DNA of 64,000 nucleotides from contig NZ_CP108488.1 in assembly GCF_035987325.1 (NCBI RefSeq), forward strand, positions 7,936,001 through 8,000,000. Reading direction: 5' to 3'. Under the pieces are notes generated by a model, which saw nothing but the letters and a program-made list of their open reading frames with translations, was not told the DNA's origin and ran no database searches. Shown here in pieces: positions 50,335-59,024 of this stretch; position 1 is the first letter of the stretch; the number at the start of each line of letters is the position of its first letter. The position numbers and the translations under genes were made by a program. Source of the DNA: Streptomyces sp. NBC_01244. GTDB taxonomy: Bacteria > Actinomycetota > Actinomycetes > Streptomycetales > Streptomycetaceae.

Positions 50335-50796
50335 ATGAGCCGCAAAAAGGTCGTCCTGATCACCGCCGGAGTCGTCGCCACCCTCGGGGTCGCCACCGCG
50401 ATCGCCGTGCCGGCGGCGAACGGCTGGCTCGAGAACCGGCACCAGGAGACGAGCTCGTACGCGACCGGCGCCGAGGCGAAGTCGAAGCGTCCTTCCGTCC
50501 CGCGCTGGCTGCCGGACGACGCCCGGTCGGTCCGGTACTCGATGAAGACCACGGGCGGGGAGCGCCTGCTGAAGGCGACCCTCCCGGGCGCCAAGCCCCC
50601 GGCCCGATGCACCCCGGCCCCCGCGTCCGAGGCCAAGGAGATCCAGCTCCAGGCGGACTGGTTCCCGAAGGACGCCCGGGGCAAGGTGGGCCTGCACTGC
50701 GCCACGTACTTCGGCTCCATGGACGGGGACACCCTCTACGCCTGGCAGCACCGGGAAGACCTGGTGGCGGGAGAGCGCGAGAACCGGGAGTCCTAG
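50335..50796 (+). CDS. Membrane-anchored or secreted protein of unknown function
   Basis: The 153-residue protein starts with a basic head and one hydrophobic helix (about 6-28, VLITAGVVATLGVATAIAV), acting as signal anchor or uncleaved signal. The rest is soluble with cysteines in ARCTPAP and LHCATYFG that could form a disulfide. It has no recognisable domain. It lies between the LtrA remnant and tRNA-Leu. Confidence 0.6.
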   Translation: MSRKKVVLITAGVVATLGVATAIAVPAANGWLENRHQETSSYATGAEAKSKRPSVPRWLPDDARSVRYSMKTTGGERLLKATLPGAKPPARCTPAPASEAKEIQLQADWFPKDARGKVGLHCATYFGSMDGDTLYAWQHREDLVAGERENRES

Positions 50797-50964
50797 GGCG
50801 GCGAGACATCGCGTCTCGCCCAACCGGCGGGCCCACTCCCCGGGCATGCCCGCAGGTCAGCGCGGCGCGTCGGACTCGGGCCGGGCGAAATATCTGGTCG
50901 GAACCCCGCCGAACCTTTGCTATTGTTGTCCATGTCGCCGCGGGAAACCGGGGCCGACCACCTA

Positions 50965-51049
50965 GTCCGGGTGGCGGAATGGCAGACGCGCTAGCTTGAG
51001 GTGCTAGTGCCCTTTATCGGGCGTGGGGGTTCAAGTCCCCCCTCGGACA
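50965..51049 (+). tRNA. tRNA-Leu (GAG)
   Basis: The 85-base class II tRNA has the acceptor GTCCGGG (50965-50971) pairing with CTCGGAC plus discriminator A at 51049. The anticodon arm CTAGC-TTGAGGT-GCTAG gives anticodon GAG. A long variable arm (TGCCCTTTATCGGGC) and the T-arm GGGGGTTCAAGTCCCCCC are clear. CCA is not encoded. The long variable arm and G in TGGCGGAATGGCAGACG fit leucine identity. Confidence 0.95.
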
Positions 51050-51069
51050 CAGAGGTCGATCGACCAGAC

Positions 51070-51110
51070 AGAGCCGGTCAAAGTGACAACACGTCGCTTT
51101 GGCCGGCTCT
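51070..51110 (+). terminator. tRNA terminator
   Basis: AGAGCCGGTCAAAG (51070-51083) pairs with CTTTGGCCGGCTCT (51097-51110), one G-T pair, around a 13-base loop. TTTC follows immediately. It lies 20 bases after the tRNA. Confidence 0.8.
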
Positions 51111-51129
51111 TTCGTCGTACCCGGACCGC

Positions 51130-51636
51130 TCAGTCGGTGGCGGGGCCGGCGGGGTGGACCAGGAGCCTCAGGTACCCGGGAAGCTCCACTCCGGGGGTGA
51201 TGTCCTCGGCGGGGACGGGCGTGCCGTAGGTGCGCAGCAGCGGGAGCTGACCCGACCAGTGGGGGAGGCCGTCGTCCCGGGGTTCGTCGTTGGGGCCGCC
51301 GACGCGGGACTTCGCGGAGACCTCGTTCAGGTCGAGGCGCAGGACGGCGACGTCGTCGAGTTCCTCCGCGCTCGGCGGGCGGGTGTCCGAGGACCGCCCG
51401 GGGACCACGTGCTCCACGATCGCCCTCAGCGCCCGGCCCTTCTCCTCGGGATCTCCGATCCGGTGCGCGACGCCGTGGGCCACGACGGAGCGGTGGTTCA
51501 CGGAGTGCCGGAAGGCGGACCGGCCCAGGACCAGCCCGTCCAGGTGGGTGACGGTCACGCAGACGTCCAGGCCGGCGGCGTCTCCCTCCGGGCGGTCCGC
51601 GCCGGACGCGGCCGGCCGCATGGGCCGCGAGTCCAC
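51130..51636 (-). pseudogene. Pyridoxamine-phosphate-oxidase-family protein, N-terminally truncated
   Basis: From about 51636 the minus-strand frame reads SRPMRPAASGADRP, then VCVTVTHLDGLVLGRSAFRH, SVNHRSVVAHGVAHR, IVEHVVPGRSSDTRPPSAEE and VSAKSRVGGPNDEPRDDGLP. This is the C-terminal two thirds of an FMN-binding split-barrel flavoprotein. The N-terminal half with the first strands is absent, and the sequence upstream (toward 51737) belongs to another gene. No plausible start codon restores a full domain. Regarded as a remnant. Confidence 0.7.
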
Positions 51637-51736
51637 CGGGTGGCGACGGCCCCTGGGCTCGACCGCCCGGACCATTGCCCTGGTGCCGGGGGTAGGCGAA
51701 GATCGGCCGGGAATCTTCGCTCTTGGGAGGGTACGC

Positions 51737-52147
51737 GTGTCCGAAGTCAAGGCCGAGCTGGACCGGTTGATGAGCATCTTCCTCGGGGCGTTCACCAACG
51801 CCGGGGGCGGGCGGCCGGATCTGGGCGCCGTCCGTGAGGTGTTCATCCCGCAGGGGATGATCATCAAGAACGTCGGCGCCGAGCCCGTGATCTACGACCT
51901 CGACGGCTTCATCGAGCCGCGGGAGAAGATCCTCACCGACGGGACGCTGACGGAGTTCCGCGAATGGGAGGTCGCCGAGCGGACCGAGGTCTTCGGCTCG
52001 GTCGCGCACCGGTTCAGCGAGTACCGCAAGTCCGGGTACCTCGACGGAACGTGGTTCGAGGGCACGGGCCACAAGACCACCCAGTACGTCCGGACGCCCG
52101 AGGGCTGGCGGATGAGCGCGATGGCCTGGGACGACGTCGCCCCGTAG
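51737..52147 (+). CDS. SnoaL/DUF4440-like protein
   Basis: The 136-residue NTF2-fold protein has an N-terminal helix LDRLMSIFLGAFTNAGGG, VREVFIPQGMIIKN, and C-terminal strands VAHRFSEYRKSGYL and YVRTPEGWRMSAMAWDDVAP. Proteins of this kind often bind a small ligand or catalyse isomerisation. GTG 51737 follows GGGAGGG. The neighbouring flavoprotein remnant is divergent and ends 100 bases away, so the two share a breakpoint region. Confidence 0.75.
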   Translation: MSEVKAELDRLMSIFLGAFTNAGGGRPDLGAVREVFIPQGMIIKNVGAEPVIYDLDGFIEPREKILTDGTLTEFREWEVAERTEVFGSVAHRFSEYRKSGYLDGTWFEGTGHKTTQYVRTPEGWRMSAMAWDDVAP

Positions 52148-52248
52148 GCCAGTGGGGGGCAATAGGGCAGCAGGGCAGCAGGGCCGCGGCCCCGCAGACC
52201 GATCCGGTCCCCCGCGGGCAGCGGGGGACCGGACGGGTGGGCGAGCGG

Positions 52249-53391
52249 TTACGCGACCGGCTGCTGCTGGGTCACGCAGTGGATGCCGCCACCGCCCGCG
52301 CCGAGGCTGTCGATGTTGAGCTGCACGACGACCCGGCCGGGGAACAGCCGCTGGAGGGTGGCCTTGGCCGCGGTGTCGGCCCTGGTGTCGCCGAACTGCG
52401 CGGAGATGACCGCGCCGTTGCACACGTAGTAGTTGGCGTAGGAGCCCACGAAGTCGGGGTTCGTGGACCGGATCTTGTCGTAGTCGGGGCCCTGGAGCTT
52501 GGTGACCGCGATGGGGCGGCCCTGGGCGTCGGTGGCGGTGGACAGGATCTGGTACTGCTCGCGCGCGTCCTTCGCCCAGATGTCGTTGTCGCTCGCGAGC
52601 GGCATCTGCACCAGGGCCTTGCCGTCCTCGAGGAACCGGGACGTGGCGTCGACGTGGTCGTCGGTGATGTCCTGGCCGGAGATGCCCTTGAACCAGATGA
52701 CCTTGGACGCGCCGTAGGCGGCGCACATGGCCGCTTCCAGCTGCGCCTGGCTCATGTTGGGGTTGCGGTTGGAGTTGATGAGGGAACTGCGCGTCGCCAT
52801 GAGCGTGCCGGCGCCGTCCGTCTCCACCGAGCCGCCCTCGCCGACGAACCCGGTGGTGCTGAACGCGACCCCGGCATAGGCCGCGACGCGGCCGGCCACC
52901 AGGGTGTCCCTGGCGTGGGTCTGCTTGTTGCCCCAGCCGTTGAAGTTGGTGCCGATCGCGTCCAGGCCGCCCGCCCCGTTGGTACGGAACACCGGGCCGC
53001 TGTCACGGAACCAGCAGTCGTCGACGGGGATTGTGCTGATGACGGTCACCGCCGACCCGCAGGCGCTCTTGGCCTTCGAGACGCTCGCGGGGTTGGCGCA
53101 CATCACGACCGGCTCGTACTTCGCGATGGTCTTCGCGATGAGCCCTATGTTCGCCTGGACACCCGAGAGCTTGTTGCCCCAGATGGCGGAGCTGTCCGGC
53201 CACGCCATCCAGGTCCGGGTGTGCCGGACGGTCTCACACGGTACGACGAAGCCCCCGGCGGCCGCGGCCGCCGGGCGGACGGCCGCGAAGGCCTGCCCGC
53301 CGACCGATGCCAGGGCGGCTCCGGCGGCGGTGAGGCCCGCCGCCGCCAGGAAACCCCGTCTGTCCAGCGGCCGTACGACGTGCTCGTTCAT
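52249..53391 (-). CDS. Tat-exported agmatine-deiminase-family protein
   Basis: The 380-residue protein has a twin-arginine signal (DRRGFLAAAGLTAAGAAL) and then a peptidylarginine-deiminase-type (PAD_porph) domain. Active-site segments are VDDCWFRDSGPVF, GEGGSVETDG, TDDHVDATSRF (catalytic His) and the C-terminal GGGGIHCVTQQ with nucleophile Cys372. Enzymes of this family hydrolyse the guanidino group of agmatine or arginine-like compounds, releasing ammonia. ATG 53391 follows GGAG. It sits 81 bases downstream of the dppF-like gene, so it may be the last gene of that operon. Exported members are uncommon. Confidence 0.85.
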   Translation of the reverse strand: MNEHVVRPLDRRGFLAAAGLTAAGAALASVGGQAFAAVRPAAAAAGGFVVPCETVRHTRTWMAWPDSSAIWGNKLSGVQANIGLIAKTIAKYEPVVMCANPASVSKAKSACGSAVTVISTIPVDDCWFRDSGPVFRTNGAGGLDAIGTNFNGWGNKQTHARDTLVAGRVAAYAGVAFSTTGFVGEGGSVETDGAGTLMATRSSLINSNRNPNMSQAQLEAAMCAAYGASKVIWFKGISGQDITDDHVDATSRFLEDGKALVQMPLASDNDIWAKDAREQYQILSTATDAQGRPIAVTKLQGPDYDKIRSTNPDFVGSYANYYVCNGAVISAQFGDTRADTAAKATLQRLFPGRVVVQLNIDSLGAGGGGIHCVTQQQPVA

Positions 53392-53472
53392 CTCTGATCT
53401 CCGATCAGTCATGCGCGAATGCGTGCAGTGGTGAACCGATGGGCCGTGGGCGCCGCCGCGCCCACGGCCCCC

Positions 53473-54330
53473 TCACAGGGCGCGACGCGCGGCGGCGATG
53501 CTCCTCGGGTCCCACCCCGGACGGGGTACGGATTCCAGGAGCAGGCGCGTGTAGGGGTGTTGGGGGTCGGCGAGTACCCGCGCCGTCGGGCCCGACTCGA
53601 CGATCCGGCCGCTCCGCATGACGATCACGTCATCGGTCACGCAGCGCACGACTCCGAGGTCATGGGTGATGAAGAGGTAGCCGATGCCGGTCTGTTCGCG
53701 GATGTCGAAGAGCAGGTTCAGGATCTGCGCCTGCACCGAGACGTCCAGGGCGGCCACCGCCTCGTCGAGGACGAGGACGGCCGGCTCGACCGCCAGCGCG
53801 CGGGCGATCGCGACGCGCTGGCGCTGTCCTCCCGACAGCTGCCGGGGCAGCGCGTCCGCCTCGCGGGAGCCGAGGCCGACCTGGTCGAGCAGTTCGGTGA
53901 TCCGGCGCGTGTGGTCGGTGCCGGGAAAGTGCAGGGCGAGGGTCTCCCGCAGGGCCGCGCCCACGGTGGTGCGCGGGTCCAGGGACAGGAAGGGGTCCTG
54001 GAAGACCATCTGGACCTCACGGGCCCGTGCGAGGCGGCGCGCCTTGCCGCGCGCGTGCTCGCCCCGGTCGCGGCCGTGGATCAGCACCCGGCCCTCGTCC
54101 GCGTATTCCAGGCCCACGACGATGCGGGCCGTGGTCGTCTTGCCCGAACCGGACTCGCCGACGATGCCCAGGGAGCCGCCCTCGGCCAGCCGGAACGACA
54201 CGTCGTCCACGGCCCGGACGCTCCCGTAGGTCCGGTGCAGGCCCAGGGCCTCCAGGACGGTCTTCCTCGTGCCGGTCGTGCCGGTCGTGCCCGCTGCGGT
54301 GTCGGCGCTCGTGCCAGTGGGGTTTCTCAT
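53473..54330 (-). CDS. Peptide/nickel-type ABC ATPase (DppF/OppF-like)
   Basis: The 285-residue ATPase has Walker A GIVGESGSGKTTTARIVVGL, signature LPRQLSGGQRQRVAIARAL, Walker B AVLVLDEAVAALDVSVQAQI and the H-loop FITHDLGVVRCV. The C-terminal oligopeptide-transporter extension is present but short (HPYTRLLLESVPRP). Overlaps the dppD-like gene by 4 nt. Confidence 0.92.
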   Translation of the reverse strand: MRNPTGTSADTAAGTTGTTGTRKTVLEALGLHRTYGSVRAVDDVSFRLAEGGSLGIVGESGSGKTTTARIVVGLEYADEGRVLIHGRDRGEHARGKARRLARAREVQMVFQDPFLSLDPRTTVGAALRETLALHFPGTDHTRRITELLDQVGLGSREADALPRQLSGGQRQRVAIARALAVEPAVLVLDEAVAALDVSVQAQILNLLFDIREQTGIGYLFITHDLGVVRCVTDDVIVMRSGRIVESGPTARVLADPQHPYTRLLLESVPRPGWDPRSIAAARRAL

Positions 54331-55361
54331 GGGTGGAGTTCCTTCCGTTCCGTCCCCGCCCGTTCCGGCTCCCGGTCCCGCTCCTGCTCCTGCTCGGCGA
54401 TCAGCTCGCCGTGGTGGCAGGAGGCGAGCCGGTGCGGCTGCCCGGCGACCGGGAGCAAGGCCGGCGCCTCACGCGTGCACACGTCGGTCGCGAGCGCGCA
54501 GCGCGCGGCGAAGGGGCATCCGCTCAGTTCCTCCCGCAGGCTCGGCGGCCGGCCCTCGATCGCGGCGAGCCGCCCGCGGGGCGCGTCCAGGCGCGGGGTG
54601 GAGTTCAGCAGGGCCGCCGTGTACGGGTGGCGGGGCCGGTCGAACAGCTCGGCGGCCGGGCCCGTTTCCACGATCCGGCCCGCGTACATCACGTACACCC
54701 GGTCGCTGATCGCGGCGGCGAGGCCGAGGTCGTGCGTGACGAACAGCAGCCCCGTTCCGAAGCGTTCGCGCAGATCGCCGAGGAGACCGATCACCTCGGC
54801 CTGCGTGGTGACGTCCAGTGCCGTGGTGGGTTCGTCGGCGAGGATCAGGGCCGGATCGCCCATCAGCGCCGCGGCGATCACGACCCGTTGCAGCATGCCC
54901 CCGGACATCTGCCCGGGGTACTTGCGCAGGGCGCCCGCCGTGAGGCCGACGGCCTCCAGCATCGCCACGGCCCGGTCCTCGGCGACCGCCTTGGTCGCCC
55001 CGGCGTTCAGCCGCAGGCTCTCGGTGAGGAAGTCTCCGACGCGGCGCATCGGATTGACCGCCGCCCGGGGGTCCTGGAAGATCATGGCCGCCGTGCTGGT
55101 GCGCAGCACCTTCAACCGTCCCGGAGACATGGTGAGTACGTCGTCTCCGGCCACCCGGACCTCGCCCTCCGTCCGGGCCCCCTCGGGGAGCAGCCGCAGC
55201 ACGCTGCGCGAGGTCAGGCTCTTGCCCGAACCGGACTCGCCGACCAGGGCCACGGTCTCCCGGGGGCCGACGGTGAGCCCGACGCCGTCGAGGACGGGCC
55301 GTACGGTGCCCGGCAGGTGCAGCCGCAGGCCCTCGATCTCAAGGGTGTTCAGCGCGGTCAT
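54327..55361 (-). CDS. Peptide/nickel-type ABC ATPase (DppD/OppD-like)
   Basis: The 344-residue ATPase has Walker A ALVGESGSGKSLTSRSVLRL, signature YPGQMSGGMLQRVVIAAAL, Walker B LILADEPTTALDVTTQAEVI and a C-terminal oligo_HPY region (RHPYTAALLNSTPRLDAPRG) with C-x6-C-x5-C pattern in GCPFAARCALATDVCTREAP. ATG 55361 overlaps the dppC-like stop. It pairs with the DppF-like subunit. Confidence 0.92.
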   Translation of the reverse strand: MTALNTLEIEGLRLHLPGTVRPVLDGVGLTVGPRETVALVGESGSGKSLTSRSVLRLLPEGARTEGEVRVAGDDVLTMSPGRLKVLRTSTAAMIFQDPRAAVNPMRRVGDFLTESLRLNAGATKAVAEDRAVAMLEAVGLTAGALRKYPGQMSGGMLQRVVIAAALMGDPALILADEPTTALDVTTQAEVIGLLGDLRERFGTGLLFVTHDLGLAAAISDRVYVMYAGRIVETGPAAELFDRPRHPYTAALLNSTPRLDAPRGRLAAIEGRPPSLREELSGCPFAARCALATDVCTREAPALLPVAGQPHRLASCHHGELIAEQEQERDREPERAGTERKELHP

Positions 55362-56212
55362 CGGGCTCTCCTTGCGACCTTGTCGGCCCAGGCCTCGCCG
55401 ACGACGTTGAAGGCGACCACAGTCAGCACGATGGCCGCACACGGCACGATCGACGCGAGCGGGTAGCCGGCCTGGATGGCGGCGTTGCCGTCGAAGACCA
55501 TGCGGCCCCAGTCGGGGGTCAGGGCCGGTACGCCCAGCCCGAGGAAGGCGAGGCCGGCCAGGTCGATCAGGGCGTAGCCGAAGTTGATCGCGGACTGCGC
55601 GAGGACGACGGGCATGACGGCGGGGACCACGTGGCGCAGGCAGATCTGCGTCCCCGAGTGTCCTTGCACCCGGTACGCCTCCACGTAGGGGCGGGCGCGC
55701 TCGGCCAGGACGAGGGAACGGGTCAGCCGGCTGACGTAGGGCAGGTAGGCGATCGCCAGGGCGATGACGGGGGCGAGCAGGCCCTCGCCGTAGACCGACA
55801 CGATCAGGATCGCCAGCAGCATGCCGGGGAAGGTGAAGACCAGCTCGGTGCTGCGGGAGAGCACCGAGTCCAGCCAGCCGCCCCGCCAGGCGGCGGCGGT
55901 GCCGATCGCCACGCCGGCCACGGTGGAGAAGGTGACCACGCCGAGCGGGCCGAGGAGCGAGGTGCGGGCGCCCAGGACCAGCCGGGAGAAAGTGTCGCGC
56001 CCGGAGGCGTCGACGCCCAGGAGGTGATCGGCCGAAGGGCCCGCGAGGGCGTTCCCCAGGTCGACGGCGTTGGGATCGTAGGGCGCGATCCAGGGGGCGA
56101 ACACCGCGACGAGGACGACGAGGGCGACGAAGCCCGTACAGAACAGGGAGAGGGGGGCGCGGGAGGTCCGGAGCCGGGCGAGGCCCGGCCGGCGCACCAG
56201 GACGGAGCTCAC
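55358..56212 (-). CDS. Peptide/nickel-type ABC permease (DppC-like)
   Basis: The 284-residue permease has an N-terminal extension and first helix (LSLFCTGFVALVVLVAVFAP), then NAVDLGNALAGPSADHLLGV and the DppC signature HLLGVDASGRDTFSRLVLGA, plus the EAA-type loop EAYRVQGHSGTQICLRHVVP. GTG 56212 overlaps the dppB-like stop by 4 nt. Confidence 0.92.
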   Translation of the reverse strand: MSSVLVRRPGLARLRTSRAPLSLFCTGFVALVVLVAVFAPWIAPYDPNAVDLGNALAGPSADHLLGVDASGRDTFSRLVLGARTSLLGPLGVVTFSTVAGVAIGTAAAWRGGWLDSVLSRSTELVFTFPGMLLAILIVSVYGEGLLAPVIALAIAYLPYVSRLTRSLVLAERARPYVEAYRVQGHSGTQICLRHVVPAVMPVVLAQSAINFGYALIDLAGLAFLGLGVPALTPDWGRMVFDGNAAIQAGYPLASIVPCAAIVLTVVAFNVVGEAWADKVARRAR

Positions 56213-57168
56213 GAGGCCTTCTTCGCGGGGCTGAGGGTGACCCGGGGATCGACCAGCGGATGCAGCAGGTCGACGACGAGGTTCACCGTCATGAACAGCG
56301 CGACCATGATGAGGGAGATGGCCTGCACGGTGGGGAAGTCCTTGGTGGTGGTGGACAGTTCGAGGAGCTGGCCGATGCCGCCCACACTGAACGCCGACTC
56401 CACCAGGATGGTGCAGACCAGCAGTGTGGAGACGATGAGCCCGCCGGTGGTGAGCACGGTGCCCAGTGCGTTGCGGAAGACGTGCCGCCGGATGACCTGG
56501 CTCGCGGACACGCCCCGGCTGCGGGCGACCGTGACGTGCTCCTGGCCGAGGACTTCGAGCATCGCGGCCCGGGTGACCCGGGCGAGCATGCCGATCAGGT
56601 AGAGCGCCAGGGCGATGGCGGGCAGGGTCAGGTGCCACAGCATCTGCCCGAACCCGTCGCCGGCCCCGCCGGTGGGGAACCAGCCCAGCTTGACCGCGAA
56701 CAGGCCCTGTAGCAGGACCGCCGCGACGAACGAGGGGGTGCCGATGGCGACGGTGGTCGTCACCAGGATCGCGGAGTCGGCGGCCCCGCCGCGGACGGCG
56801 CCGATCCAGCCCAGGAGCAGCCCGAACACGAGGACCAGTACGAGCGCCATCGAGATCAGCATCAGGGTGTTGGGCAGCCGGTCCGCGAGGAGCCGCGACA
56901 CGTCGGTGCGGTACGTGATCGAGCGGCCGAAGTCCCCTTGCAGCACCTGGCCGAGCCAGTTCAGGTAGCGCACCGCGAAGGGGTCGTCCAGGTGGTAGTG
57001 CTCGTTGATCGCCTGCAGTGCCTCCGGGGAGGCCGAGCGGCCGCCCAGGAGGAAGCTCGCCGGGTTGCCCGGAGCCAGGTACAGAGCGCCGAAGATCACG
57101 AAAGAGGCGCCGAGCAGGGTGGCGGCCATCTCGGCCAGCCGCCGTACGGCGAAGCGCAGGAAAGTCAT
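56209..57168 (-). CDS. Peptide/nickel-type ABC permease (DppB-like)
   Basis: The 319-residue permease has the N-terminal helix FLRFAVRRLAEMAATLLGAS, GNPASFLLGGRSASPEALQA, and the permease loop EVLGQEHVTVARSRGVSASQ. ATG 57168 overlaps the binding-protein stop by 4 nt. About six helices are seen, ending with MVALFMTVNLVVDLLHPLVD. Confidence 0.92.
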   Translation of the reverse strand: MTFLRFAVRRLAEMAATLLGASFVIFGALYLAPGNPASFLLGGRSASPEALQAINEHYHLDDPFAVRYLNWLGQVLQGDFGRSITYRTDVSRLLADRLPNTLMLISMALVLVLVFGLLLGWIGAVRGGAADSAILVTTTVAIGTPSFVAAVLLQGLFAVKLGWFPTGGAGDGFGQMLWHLTLPAIALALYLIGMLARVTRAAMLEVLGQEHVTVARSRGVSASQVIRRHVFRNALGTVLTTGGLIVSTLLVCTILVESAFSVGGIGQLLELSTTTKDFPTVQAISLIMVALFMTVNLVVDLLHPLVDPRVTLSPAKKAS

Positions 57169-58922
57169 CGCGCGGCCGCCCCGACGCCGGCGGCCCACGG
57201 GGAGTAGAGGTAGGAGATGGTGGTCGGGGCGCCGGTGATCCGCTTGTTCAGGAAGACCGCGGTCGGCCACTCGGCGACCGGGATCCACAGGACCTGGTCG
57301 GAGGCCTTCCTCTGGAGTTCGGCGGCCGCCGAGAAGCGCTTGGCCGGGTCGTACGCGGAGCGGGCCTTGTCGGTCAGCGCGTCGTAGGACTCGTCGCTGT
57401 AGCCGGCGTAGTTCTGGTAGGCCCCGGTCTGGAAGTTGCTCAGCAGGTCCATCGGGTCGGTGATGGAGTCGTAGTACGTCTCCGGGAACATGTCGATGCC
57501 CTCGCGCGCCGCGGGGTCGGTGAACAGCGCGGTGAACGCGTTCGGGGCGATGGTCTTCAGCTCGATCTTCAGGCCGATCCTGGTGCCGGCGTCCTGGACC
57601 GCGGTGGCCAGCACCGAGACGTCCTGGCCGATCGAGCTGGTGGCCATGGTCAGCGTCTTGCCGGTGGCGCCGGCCTCCTCGACCATCCGCTTGGCCGCCT
57701 CGATGTTCTGCTCGGGGGAGGGCAGGTTGTCGAAGGCGGACGCGCGGACCGCGGCGGGGGCGCCGGCCCAGACCGCCTTGGTCGTGAGCGAGCTGGTGAC
57801 CGTGCCCGCGCCGCCCAGGCCCGCCTTGACGAAGCCGCGGCGGTCCAAGGCCAGGGACAGGGCCCGGCGGACGCGGACGTCGCCGAGCGCGCCCTTCATG
57901 CTCGTGACGTTGACGTTGACGGTGCTGAGGCCCTCGCCGAAGTAGAGCGTGCCGGCGCCGCTCGCGCGCAGCCGGTCGTAGCTCTCGGTGGGGATCAGGT
58001 AGCCGCCGTCGGCCTCGCCGCTCAGCAGGGCGTTCGTCCGGGCGTTGGGGTCGGTGAGGAAGGTGAAGACGGCCTTCGCGGACTTGGCCTTGGCGCCCCA
58101 GTAGCCGTCGAAGCGCTGGAGCTCGATCGACTGGCCCTTGTTCCAGGTGCCGAGCTTGAAGGGGCCGGTGCAGTCCAGGCTGCCGGTGGTGCCGTAGTCC
58201 TCGCCCGCCTTCTCCACCCCGGCCTTGGAGGACACGGCGCCGGCCGCGGTCGCCATGTACTGGGGGAACTGCGAGTCGGGCTGCTTCAGCTTGACCGTCA
58301 CCTGGAGCGGGCCGGTCTTGGTGATCGCCTCGACGTTGGAGAAGTTGCTGTTCCAGGCGGCCCCGTTCTGCGGGTCCATCTGACGGCCCAGGCTGTGGAC
58401 CACGTCGTCGGCGGTCATCGTGCCGCCGTCGTGGAAGCGCACGCCCGCGCGCAGGTCGTAGACCCAGGTCAGGTCATTGGGGTTGGTGGCCTTCTCGGCA
58501 AGCCCCGGAGCCGTCGTGAGCTGCGGGGTCCACCGCATCAGGCTTTCGCAGACGTTCGACAGGATCGTGTTCGCCGGGTAGTCGAAGGCCGAGATGTAGT
58601 CCAGCGTCGGCGGTTCCGCGTACACGGCCCAGGTGAACGAGTCGAGCTCACCCGCGGCGGCGGGGGTGCCGGCGGACAGCTTGAAGGACGCGCCCTTCTG
58701 GCTCCCGTCCCCCTTGGGCGGGCCGGAACAGGCGGCGACCAGGCCGATGGCGGCCAGTGCGGCGACGGGCAGTGCGTACCGGCGGGCGGCGGCGGGGCGG
58801 ACGGCGGCGGGGCGGACGGCGGACGGGCGACCGGTGGAGCCGTCGCCGTCCGGGGCGTGACCGGAGGACCTGGCGGCTCTGGACCAGGGAAGGGATCTGG
58901 GCATCGGTGCTCTCTCTTCCAT
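57165..58922 (-). CDS. Substrate-binding lipoprotein of the peptide/nickel class (SBP_bac_5)
   Basis: The 585-residue receptor has a long N-terminal head with RPAAVRPAAARR repeats, a hydrophobic core and lipobox GLVAAC. SBP_bac_5 features follow: AVYAEPPTLDYISAFDYPAN, GVRFHDGGTMTADDVVHSLG, and LSLALDRRGFVKAGLGGAGT. Class 5 receptors bind peptides, nickel complexes, opines or other guanidino compounds. ATG 58904 is a second possible start six codons in. It begins 102 bases after the deiminase stop and overlaps the permease gene, tying the receptor to both. Confidence 0.9.
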   Translation of the reverse strand: MEERAPMPRSLPWSRAARSSGHAPDGDGSTGRPSAVRPAAVRPAAARRYALPVAALAAIGLVAACSGPPKGDGSQKGASFKLSAGTPAAAGELDSFTWAVYAEPPTLDYISAFDYPANTILSNVCESLMRWTPQLTTAPGLAEKATNPNDLTWVYDLRAGVRFHDGGTMTADDVVHSLGRQMDPQNGAAWNSNFSNVEAITKTGPLQVTVKLKQPDSQFPQYMATAAGAVSSKAGVEKAGEDYGTTGSLDCTGPFKLGTWNKGQSIELQRFDGYWGAKAKSAKAVFTFLTDPNARTNALLSGEADGGYLIPTESYDRLRASGAGTLYFGEGLSTVNVNVTSMKGALGDVRVRRALSLALDRRGFVKAGLGGAGTVTSSLTTKAVWAGAPAAVRASAFDNLPSPEQNIEAAKRMVEEAGATGKTLTMATSSIGQDVSVLATAVQDAGTRIGLKIELKTIAPNAFTALFTDPAAREGIDMFPETYYDSITDPMDLLSNFQTGAYQNYAGYSDESYDALTDKARSAYDPAKRFSAAAELQRKASDQVLWIPVAEWPTAVFLNKRITGAPTTISYLYSPWAAGVGAAAR

Positions 58923-59024
58923 GCGGGGCGGGGAGGTACGGGCAGGCGGCGAGCGGGGCGAGGAGGGAGGCTCGGGGCTCGGGAACGGGCCGCCGGCCCG
59001 GGCACGGCGAAGGGGGCGAGCCGG

